Shown one piece after another: positions 57,491 through 64,000 of a DNA stretch of 64,000 nucleotides. The stretch is from Candidatus Anammoxibacter sp. (GTDB lineage: Bacteria; Planctomycetota; Brocadiia; Brocadiales; Anammoxibacteraceae), in assembly GCA_021777105.1 (NCBI GenBank), contig JAIQZQ010000030.1, positions 1-64,000 of the forward strand, written 5' to 3'. Positions within the stretch are counted from its first letter, which is position 1. Each line of letters begins with the position of its first letter. The translations under genes were made by a program, and so were the position numbers. The notes under the pieces are model-generated. The model had not been told where the DNA came from, did no database searches, and saw nothing but the letters and a program-made list of their open reading frames with translations.

Positions 57491-59533
57491 CTAATCCCCC
57501 TGCGTCTTTATCAAGCCGGCCTCATATAAAAACAGCGATGGCTTAAATTTTATCTTCTTCACCCTGTCCTCCTTTGCGTACGAGAGCCACAACCTGTTTC
57601 TTGCCCTTGTAACCGCGACATAAAACAGCCGCCTCTCCTCTTCAAGGCTACCGCCCTTGGCCGCCAACTTTGTGTTTGGAAAACGCCCCTCCATCAAGTC
57701 CATAATATAAACATCGTTAAACTCCAAACCCTTGCTTGCGTGAACGGTTAATAGATTGACACCCTCGCCTTTTGAAAGCTCGCTTGAGCCAAGCGCCATA
57801 GCGTTTAAAAAACGTCTATTATTAGAGTAGCTTTTTGACAGATTTCTTATAAGCATAACCTTCCTCTTAATGCTTAAAAGAGCCCTCTCCTTTACTTCCT
57901 TGTCTACAGTCCCGTCTTTTTTTAGCGACCGTTTGCCGGCCAGGTCATCCGCTATACATTTGTAGATGTTTGATTCCTCAATCGCATCAACCATGGAAGG
58001 CGGTTTTTCAACCCGATTTATCCTCTTATGCAACAAATAGAAATCATTAAAGAATTTCGCGCTCTCCTCGTTAAATTTCGGGTGTTTAAGTATGGGACTT
58101 TCCAATATCTTAGGATCAAGGCCAAGCCCCTCAAAGTTGGGGCCGTTTTCCAGCTCTTCAAAATCATCAAAAAGAGCGAGCTGGTAATTAACCTTGCGTT
58201 TTTCAAACGGATTTTTAATAGTAACGTCGGGCCGCATAATGCCCTCGTAAACCGATCCGCGCCCAATGTTTTTTAACGCCTCGAAGATATCCTTTGCAGT
58301 GGCGCTTCCAATACCTTTTGCGTATTCAAAGATGTGAATAAACGCCATCATATCTTTCGGATTCACAAAAAATGAGAAGATATCAAAAAGAGCCTTAACC
58401 TCTTTAGCGTCAAAGAAACTGTTGCCGCCCCGCCGTTTGCATGATATCCCAAGCTCCCTTAAACTCGCCTCCATACCGTCGGCGGAAGAGTTGTTTCTAA
58501 ATATCACAGCCACGTCCTCGTAGTTTTCCGCAACCCTCCTGATGTGAAGCGAAATAGCGCGATACTGGTCAAAAAGTTCATCAAATGCCTGCAAAACCGG
58601 GCTTTTAGGCTCGTCTTGCCGCACAACCACCAACTCTTTCGGGTATATCCTGTCATTGTATTGTATAACCCTGTCCGCCAGGGCAAGTATCAATCTCGTT
58701 GATCTGTAATTCTTTTTAAGCGTAAAGACCCCTGCGTCTGTAAACTTCTTTGAAAAAGAGCCGATCAGGTTTATATTAGCCCCGTTAAACGCATAAATAC
58801 TCTGGTCGTAATCCCCCACGCAAAAGAGAGAATAAGGGTTCATCTTATCAATAAGCGAACCCTGTAAAGAGTTAGTGTCCTGATACTCGTCTATCAATAC
58901 CTCCTTAAAATTCACCAATATATCAGTATTCAGGAACTCCCTGGTCTTAATAAGCAGATCGTTAAAGTTGATATACCCGTAGCTATCCTTCATCTGCTCA
59001 TATTCAGTTGAAATATCCTCGTAAATATCGCAAAAGCAGTCATGATCAGGATAGTTTGTGGCCATCCAGTCGGCAAAACTGAGTTCAAGCTCGGTGTTTT
59101 GATAAAAAGAATAAGTATCGTAGAGGAAAGTAGCGGAGTATTCAAGCGTCTTGCGGCAAAGCTTCTTAAAGTCCCGTTTTTCATATATACTTCTAAAAAG
59201 CGTCTTAAGCTCGGATTGCTGCTTTAACAATATGCCTGGAGTGCGCTTTTTTAACAGCCTGTAACACACCGCATGGAAAGTGCCCGCCTCTATCTTTAAA
59301 GCGATCTCCTTTGAGAATAGACGCGACAACCTCCCCACCATCTCGGCAGCGGCCTTATTTGTGAAAGTGAGCAATAAAATCTCTTCAGGCGCGACATTGG
59401 AGTTCAGGAGGTGAGCAATCCGGCCCACAATAGTCGACGTCTTGCCTGTGCCGGCGGAGGCAATAACAATATTGTGACCCAATTTGGTTGTAGCGGCGCT
59501 TAGCTGCTCTTCATTTAAGAGGCTTAATGGCAT
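57491..59533 (-). CDS. UvrD/Rep-type superfamily I DNA helicase
   Basis: 680 aa. Motifs in order: Q-motif LNEEQLSAA, Walker A IASAGTGKTSTIVG (24-37), LLLTFTNKAAAEM (Ia), DEYQDTNSLQ (II, about 215), FCVGDYDQSIYAFNGA (III), LKKNYRST (IV), LLTVHASKGLEFNDVYIMDLMEG (V) and FYVAVTRARNRLWLSY (VI). A 3'-5' helicase for repair or replication restart. The length is similar to Rep/PcrA, with a 2B domain containing an unusually charged segment (KNPFEKRKVNYQLALFDDFEELENG, about 420-445). Convergent with the kinase gene, 9 bp apart. Confidence 0.93.
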   Translation of the reverse strand: MPLSLLNEEQLSAATTKLGHNIVIASAGTGKTSTIVGRIAHLLNSNVAPEEILLLTFTNKAAAEMVGRLSRLFSKEIALKIEAGTFHAVCYRLLKKRTPGILLKQQSELKTLFRSIYEKRDFKKLCRKTLEYSATFLYDTYSFYQNTELELSFADWMATNYPDHDCFCDIYEDISTEYEQMKDSYGYINFNDLLIKTREFLNTDILVNFKEVLIDEYQDTNSLQGSLIDKMNPYSLFCVGDYDQSIYAFNGANINLIGSFSKKFTDAGVFTLKKNYRSTRLILALADRVIQYNDRIYPKELVVVRQDEPKSPVLQAFDELFDQYRAISLHIRRVAENYEDVAVIFRNNSSADGMEASLRELGISCKRRGGNSFFDAKEVKALFDIFSFFVNPKDMMAFIHIFEYAKGIGSATAKDIFEALKNIGRGSVYEGIMRPDVTIKNPFEKRKVNYQLALFDDFEELENGPNFEGLGLDPKILESPILKHPKFNEESAKFFNDFYLLHKRINRVEKPPSMVDAIEESNIYKCIADDLAGKRSLKKDGTVDKEVKERALLSIKRKVMLIRNLSKSYSNNRRFLNAMALGSSELSKGEGVNLLTVHASKGLEFNDVYIMDLMEGRFPNTKLAAKGGSLEEERRLFYVAVTRARNRLWLSYAKEDRVKKIKFKPSLFLYEAGLIKTQGD

Positions 59534-60210
59534 TTATATATTTATTTCTTCTTCCAATTCGTAATTTGAGCGGTCCCCGTATCCAAATCAATCATGCCCA
59601 AAATTAGAGAACGTGGCGATTAAACGATGACGTAATGAGATGCAAAAAAACAGATTTAGGGCTCGGAAAGAAATAACCTGGGCTTTTTTGCCTGTAGATT
59701 TAGGTTGAATTTGTTCAATCTGATTGAGCCGAACCGGATGCGCAGCCAAAGCTGCGTTGAGGATTCGGCGATTGAAGATTGGGCAAAGTCGGCCTGAAAA
59801 TGCGGGTAAAAAAGTCCAGGTTATTTCTTTCCGAGCCCTTACCAAGAAATGTATGCTAAAACAATAGGGCTAAAATTTCAATAATTTTTTGCAAAACAGC
59901 TGTTTTGCAGGCGAGTAAAGCATTCTAAAGCAACACAGGCATCCTTACACAGGCAAGGATGACAACCCTGGTTACAAAGCCCCGGCTTATAACCTCAAAT
60001 TTCGCGTTAGGTTACAACCCTAGAAACGCCGGATTTGAATCGTATCAAAACTTTTCCCTAATTTAAATATTGACGAAAATAATGTTATAAATGATAATAA
60101 TTTAAACAGGCCAAACCTGATAATAAATGTATAATTTGGCAACTATTTTTGCTATGCATGGTTTTGTCTTTTATTATGTAACGGCAACAATTTTGGTTAA
60201 GGAGTATAAA
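59534..60210. other. Repeat-rich intergenic region before DUF433-DUF5615 pair
   Basis: 677 bp: MITE-like element 59656-59841, a perfect 20-bp palindrome TGCAAAACAGCTGTTTTGCA (59890-59909), a family D fragment (about 59935-59962) and family C-like segments (GGTTACAAAGCCCCGGC, about 59970-60030). A weak reading frame extends into the next gene from 60127 but has no ribosome site. Confidence 0.6.
59656..59841. repeat. 186-bp MITE-like element with about 37-bp inverted ends
   Basis: Left end TTAGGGCTCGGAAAGAAATA then ACCTGGGCTTTTTTGCC; right end is the reverse complement with few mismatches. Internal segments are also palindromic (GCGCAGCCAAAGCTGCG; CGAACCGG...TTCGGCG), so the whole element can fold into one long hairpin. 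One end recurs near 33126. Confidence 0.8.
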
Positions 60211-60435
60211 GTGGATTCGGAATGGAGAAAACATATAATAAGCGCGCCTGATGTGCTTCGTGGCAAACCGAGAATAAAAGGAACAAGAATCCCCGTTAGC
60301 CTGATTCTTGGCTACCTAGCGTCAGGCAGCTCATTTGATGAAATTATAGAAGAATTTCCTGATATCTCAAAAGATCAAATTGCCGGCTGCCTGGATTACG
60401 CCCGCGATCTATCAGAATTTGAGGTTGCAGTTTAA
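60211..60435 (+). CDS. DUF433-family antitoxin
   Basis: 74 aa from the GTG at 60211, with AAGGAG at 60199-60204; a longer frame from 60127 lacks a site. The DUF433 helix-turn-helix is clear: HIISAPDVLRGKPRIKGTRIPVSLILGYLASGSSFDEIIEEFPDISKDQIAGCLDYARD. This domain serves as the DNA-binding antitoxin of DUF5615/PIN-like toxins. The stop overlaps the next start (TAATG). Confidence 0.92.
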   Translation: MDSEWRKHIISAPDVLRGKPRIKGTRIPVSLILGYLASGSSFDEIIEEFPDISKDQIAGCLDYARDLSEFEVAV

Positions 60436-60803
60436 TGAGTCTAAGATTTTTTGCAGATCACTGCGTCCCCAATTTTGTAATAAACGAGCTTTCCATTGCC
60501 GGCTTTGATGTTTTTCGGCTAAAAGATCATATTCCCATTGAATCAAATGATGCAATTGTCATTGCAAATGCGCAACAACTCGACACAATATTGCTTTCCC
60601 TGAATGGCGATTTTGCTGATATCGTCACATATCCCCCGGCAAATTATAACGGCATCATTGCGCTTCAAATGAAAAACCACCCTGAAATTATTAAGCAAAT
60701 TATGATAATCCTAACAGATTACTTATCAATCCATTCAGACATGAATCATTACAAAGGAAAATTGTTTTTAGTTGAAGCGCATAGAATTAGGGTTCGAACA
60801 TAA
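60435..60803 (+). CDS. DUF5615 PIN-like toxin
   Basis: 122 aa. PIN-like fold with the metal Asp in RFFADHCVPNFVINELS (D8), VFRLKDHIPIESNDAIVIANAQQLDTILLSLNGDFADI (D in LNGDF aligned with the TxDxDF motif) and YNGIIALQM. Predicted RNase toxin. Shares one base with the antitoxin gene, so they are co-translated. Confidence 0.9.
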   Translation: MSLRFFADHCVPNFVINELSIAGFDVFRLKDHIPIESNDAIVIANAQQLDTILLSLNGDFADIVTYPPANYNGIIALQMKNHPEIIKQIMIILTDYLSIHSDMNHYKGKLFLVEAHRIRVRT

Positions 60804-61430
60804 AGCAACAGTTTTTTCACTAAAGCGTTCCAAAACTCCGATTTTGGAACGCAATTGCTCATGAAACCTGTTTCATTCCAGTAACCATACCACGGTCTTC
60901 CGCTCTGGTTACAAAGCCCCAGCTTTGCGTTAAGAATTGTTCCAAAGCGTCGTTTTGAAACGCGAAAGCGTTAGAAACTCCTATTTCCTGTAAATCCCCA
61001 ATCCAAAGCAATCATTCTATACACAAGCGGATCAGGTTTTCGAGGTTTGTATGCTTTTGAGTATAGAAAGGTTCCTGAATGGGGTTTGAAGGAATAGCAT
61101 TGAAGACGAAAGCCCCACCACCACCTGCCATAATCCCTTATACAAACAACAGTTACAGAGGTCTAAACGAGCCACAACCTGACACCTATGCCCACCATCT
61201 CCATCCTTATTTCAACGCCATTGCCCTGAATCAGTGAGCCGAAATCTTATGATGAACAGCGCCGCAATTTGTATTATTATTAATAATATACAAACAAATA
61301 CGCAACACCTTCGCCTGTCGAGTTTTTTTTTTGCTTAGTGTAACAGTTAACCATATAATAACGATAAAGGTTGATGAGTTTGGTATAAAGTTGCCGGAAA
61401 AACATTTTAAATCTTAAATATGGGATTTAC
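60804..61430. other. Intergenic region with family C stem-loops
   Basis: 627 bp. Family C copy at 60825-60935 and further AAAGCGTCG/GAAACGC fragments to about 60970; from 61000 to 61430 I see no structure beyond an AT-rich leader of the kinase. Confidence 0.5.
60825..60935 (-). repeat. Repeat family C, partial copy (minus strand)
   Basis: Perfect 11-bp stem GCGTTCCAAAA-CTCCGA-TTTTGGAACGC (60825-60852), then, read on the minus strand, segments matching 24612-24660 (GGAATGAAA, CAATTGCGTT) and GGTTACAAAG-type ends. Confidence 0.75.
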
Positions 61431-63617
61431 ATGGCGAAGAAAAAACCAACAAAGAATAGATTCTTAAGATATATAGTTGCTGTAGCTCTTATTGGGGTGG
61501 CTGTCGGCTTGAGGATATGGCCGCTTGGGGCTTTGGAATTGCGTATTCCATGGGTAACGTTCTATCCGGCCGTAATGGCGGCATCCCTTTATGGAGGATT
61601 TTACACGGGTTTGATGTCCACGTTCCTTACCGTAATTGTAATATTGTTTTGGACGCCGACCGGCGCCCCTTTCATTGATGATCCGGGCGATTGGTTGGGA
61701 ATGGCGGTTTTCTCCGTAAACGGGACATTAATATCTCTAATGAGCGGGGCAATGCATCGCGCCAGAACACGGGCAACTATAGCAAAAGAGCAAGCGGAGG
61801 AGGCCAACCGCGCCAAAAGCGCATTTCTGGCAAATATGAGCCATGAGCTGCGCACACCGCTTAATGCTATACTCGGCTTCTCCGGTATTTTGAAAAAAAA
61901 GCCCGATGTCAACGAGGAGCAGAAGGAGAGTTTGAACATAATCTCCAATAGCGGCGAACATTTGTTGAACTTGATCAACAATGTGCTGGACTTCTCTAAA
62001 ATTGAGGCCGGCCATATGATAAAAGAGGATGCGGAGCTTAATCTTCATAACCTAATGTATGAGCTTGAATCACTAATGTCTGTGCGTATAGAGGAGAAGG
62101 GGTTAAACTTTTCTGTAAAGCTGTCCGACGATCTCCCCCGTAGCATAGTCGTGGATGCCGGCAAGTTGCGCCAAGTGTTGATTAATTTGATTGCAAACGC
62201 AATCAAGTACACCAATAACGGCGGTGTGTATATTCGTGTCGGTACTGGAAAAGGGGAGTCTCAAGATATTGAGCTTTTACGTTTTGAAGTTGAGGATACG
62301 GGCATTGGCATTAGCAATGAGTATAAGGATATTATATTTTCATCATTTGAACAAGTCGGCGACCAGCCGGCGACTGAAGCGGGGACCGGACTGGGCCTGG
62401 CCATTAGCAAACAATTTGTTGAACTTATGGGAGGGCGGATAGGGGTTACAAGCGAATGTAAAAAAGGATCGGTATTTTACTTTGAGATTCCGGTAAAAAT
62501 AGCATCGAAGTTAGAAGCGGCGTCCGAGGGACAACAGCTACAACGTGTTTCAGGCCTGGCTGAAGGGCAGCAACTGTATCGGCTCCTTATTGCGGAAGAT
62601 AAACTTGAAAATCGGCTGCTCCTGCGTAAGTTGCTGGAACCTCTGGGGTTTGAACTACGCGAGGCGATCAATGGAGAAGAAGCGGTAACAATATTCAAAG
62701 AGTGGCGGCCTCATCTTGTGTGGATGGACATACGTATGCCAATAATGGACGGCAAGGAGGCTACACGCCGGATTAAGAAAACTATTGCAGGACACAAAAC
62801 CAAGGTCATAGCCCTCACAGCTCATGCATTGGAAGAGGAGCGTTTAGAAATTCTTGAAGCGGGTTGCGATGATTTTATACGAAAGCCGTACCGTGACACG
62901 GATATCTTTGAGTCTCTCTCAAAGCATCTCGGCGCGCGTTTTTTGTACACCAAGATACAGCGCGGCCCTGTTATTGGTCTGGCCGAAGGACAACATCAAT
63001 TTCGTCTCCTCATTGCGGAGGATAAACTTGAAAACCGGTTGCTCCTGCGCAAGTTGCTTGAACCTTTGGGTTTTGAACTTCGGGATGCGGCCAATGGAGA
63101 GGAAGCGGTAACTATATTTAAAGAGTGGCGGCCTCATCTTGTGTGGATGGACATACGTATGCCAATAATGGACGGCAAGGAGGCTACACGCCGGATTAAG
63201 AAAACTATTGCAGGCCATAAAGCCAAAGTCATAGCCCTTACCGCCCATGCGTTGGAAGAGGAGCGTATAGAGATCCGGAAAGCGGGGTGCGATGATTTTA
63301 TACGAAAGCCGTACCGTGATTCAGATATATTTGAAGCGCTCTCCAGGCATCTTGGGGCGCGTTTCGTGTACGATGACAAACATGAGCCTGATATTATTTC
63401 TGATGATGAAGAGTTGGATGCGGCCCAATTGAATGATATACCTCTGGATTTGATTAGTGATTTAAAAGACGCCGCCGTTATTCTTAATGATCAGCGCTGC
63501 CTTAAAGTTGCCGGGATGATAAGCGATTATAACCACGAACTGGGAGAACAGTTGCGCAGTATGGTTGAAAATTTACAGTACAAGGAACTACTTGCAGCGC
63601 TGGATGATTTAACTTGA
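61431..63617 (+). CDS. Hybrid histidine kinase with two tandem receiver domains
   Basis: 728 aa. N-terminal membrane domain (about 12-100, three or four helices; [33 protein letters not shown] resembles the DUF4118/KdpD-like sensor region). HisKA with phospho-His in [17 protein letters not shown] (about 138), HATPase_c ([28 protein letters not shown]). Receiver 1 (about 384-500, Asp about 433 in VWMDIRMP) and receiver 2 (about 525-640, Asp about 574) are nearly identical. A C-terminal helical segment (about 655-728) may be a histidine phosphotransfer-like or linker region. A response regulator follows 14 bp later. Confidence 0.93.
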   Translation: MAKKKPTKNRFLRYIVAVALIGVAVGLRIWPLGALELRIPWVTFYPAVMAASLYGGFYTGLMSTFLTVIVILFWTPTGAPFIDDPGDWLGMAVFSVNGTLISLMSGAMHRARTRATIAKEQAEEANRAKSAFLANMSHELRTPLNAILGFSGILKKKPDVNEEQKESLNIISNSGEHLLNLINNVLDFSKIEAGHMIKEDAELNLHNLMYELESLMSVRIEEKGLNFSVKLSDDLPRSIVVDAGKLRQVLINLIANAIKYTNNGGVYIRVGTGKGESQDIELLRFEVEDTGIGISNEYKDIIFSSFEQVGDQPATEAGTGLGLAISKQFVELMGGRIGVTSECKKGSVFYFEIPVKIASKLEAASEGQQLQRVSGLAEGQQLYRLLIAEDKLENRLLLRKLLEPLGFELREAINGEEAVTIFKEWRPHLVWMDIRMPIMDGKEATRRIKKTIAGHKTKVIALTAHALEEERLEILEAGCDDFIRKPYRDTDIFESLSKHLGARFLYTKIQRGPVIGLAEGQHQFRLLIAEDKLENRLLLRKLLEPLGFELRDAANGEEAVTIFKEWRPHLVWMDIRMPIMDGKEATRRIKKTIAGHKAKVIALTAHALEEERIEIRKAGCDDFIRKPYRDSDIFEALSRHLGARFVYDDKHEPDIISDDEELDAAQLNDIPLDLISDLKDAAVILNDQRCLKVAGMISDYNHELGEQLRSMVENLQYKELLAALDDLT

Positions 63618-63631
63618 AATAAGGAGACAAA

Positions 63632-64000
63632 ATGAGCAATGTTAATAACAGGATTGCAGGCAATAAAGACTTGCTGGTTGTAGATGACAGCACGTCCGAC
63701 CTTAAGTTGTTATCCGACATTCTGAATAAGGCGGGATACACGGTGCGACCGGCAAACGATGGAAATCTGGCGCTTCGCAGCATGAAGGCCAAGTTGCCGG
63801 CAATGGTTTTGTCGGACATTCGCATGCCCGGCCTGGATGGATACGAACTTTGCCGTCGTTTGAAAGAATCTGAAGATTCCCGTGATATTCCTGTTATATT
63901 TCTCAGCGTCAGCGCTAATCCGTTAGACAAGGAAAAGGCATTCAACATTGGCGGTGTTGATTACATCTCCAAACCGTTTGAACCAAAAGAGGTTCTTGCG
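63632..64000 (+). CDS. Response regulator, partial (runs off the window)
   Basis: First 123 residues; ATG at 63632 with AAGGAG upstream. Receiver domain: LLVVDDSTSDLKLL (acidic pair), VLSDIRMPGLDGYEL (phospho-Asp), VIFLSVSAN (Thr/Ser switch) and YISKPFEPKEV (Lys). The output domain is beyond 64000; the SANPLDKEKAFNIGGVDYISKPF pattern is common in regulators followed by HD-GYP, GGDEF or kinase domains. Operon with the hybrid kinase. Confidence 0.92.
   Translation, partial: MSNVNNRIAGNKDLLVVDDSTSDLKLLSDILNKAGYTVRPANDGNLALRSMKAKLPAMVLSDIRMPGLDGYELCRRLKESEDSRDIPVIFLSVSANPLDKEKAFNIGGVDYISKPFEPKEVLA

Overview
The window looks like a chromosome segment from a Gram-negative bacterium of moderate GC content. 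A porin, lipoproteins, a TRAP solute-binding protein and a TatT-type lipoprotein all imply an outer membrane. The gene mix (anaerobic-type cobalamin genes including a CbiX-CbiC fusion, TatT/DctP, large multi-sensor kinases, glycine betaine synthesis by glycine methylation) fits an uncultured Desulfobacterota-like or related lineage. That is an inference from gene content; no rRNA or tRNA gene is visible to test it. The glycine betaine genes suggest a saline or osmotically variable habitat.

Layout. 0.2-8 kb: an unusual histidine/phenylalanine ammonia-lyase homologue lacking the canonical MIO tripeptide, an HspR-like MerR regulator, a fused glycine-to-betaine methyltransferase with a BCCT transporter, and a PpsR-type bifunctional regulator. 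8-20 kb: a TumE-like toxin pair, CvfB, a SWIM-SNF2 helicase, a Dcm-Vsr pair, two membrane proteins, an MntA-HepT pair and a B12-binding radical SAM protein. 20-32 kb: a second SNF2 system split into SWIM and helicase genes, a lipoate block (lpd, lipM/lplA, lipA), YqgE, an ABC-class ATPase and FxsA. 32-38 kb: an aspartic-protease lipoprotein, a pentameric ligand-gated channel, BrnTA, a second MNT-HEPN pair and a DnaJ-TPR protein. 38-50 kb: corrin genes cbiL and cbiE (minus) and cbiB, cbiA and cbiX-cbiC (plus), interleaved with a radical SAM/SPASM protein, a porin, an MBL hydrolase, MazEF and a TatT-DctP pair. 50-64 kb: signalling proteins (a response regulator with its kinase, a second kinase, a hybrid kinase with duplicated receiver domains, a partial response regulator), a KefB-like antiporter, a UvrD-type helicase and a DUF433-DUF5615 toxin pair.

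The most distinctive property is the intergenic DNA. I see no transposase, integrase or CRISPR array, but the spacers carry at least six families of small structured repeats. One family (nine copies) has a hairpin followed by a C/G-rich hairpin, and its stem occurs in two compensated versions. Others have terminal inverted repeats like MITEs. Two toxin-antitoxin modules are flanked by direct repeats; for mazEF these are perfect 38-bp repeats exactly 700 bp apart.

Six toxin-antitoxin-like modules in 64 kb, a 13-copy 7-bp tandem repeat and a recent receiver-domain duplication point to a repeat-rich, plastic genome. All functional calls come from motif recognition by eye; no database search was run.
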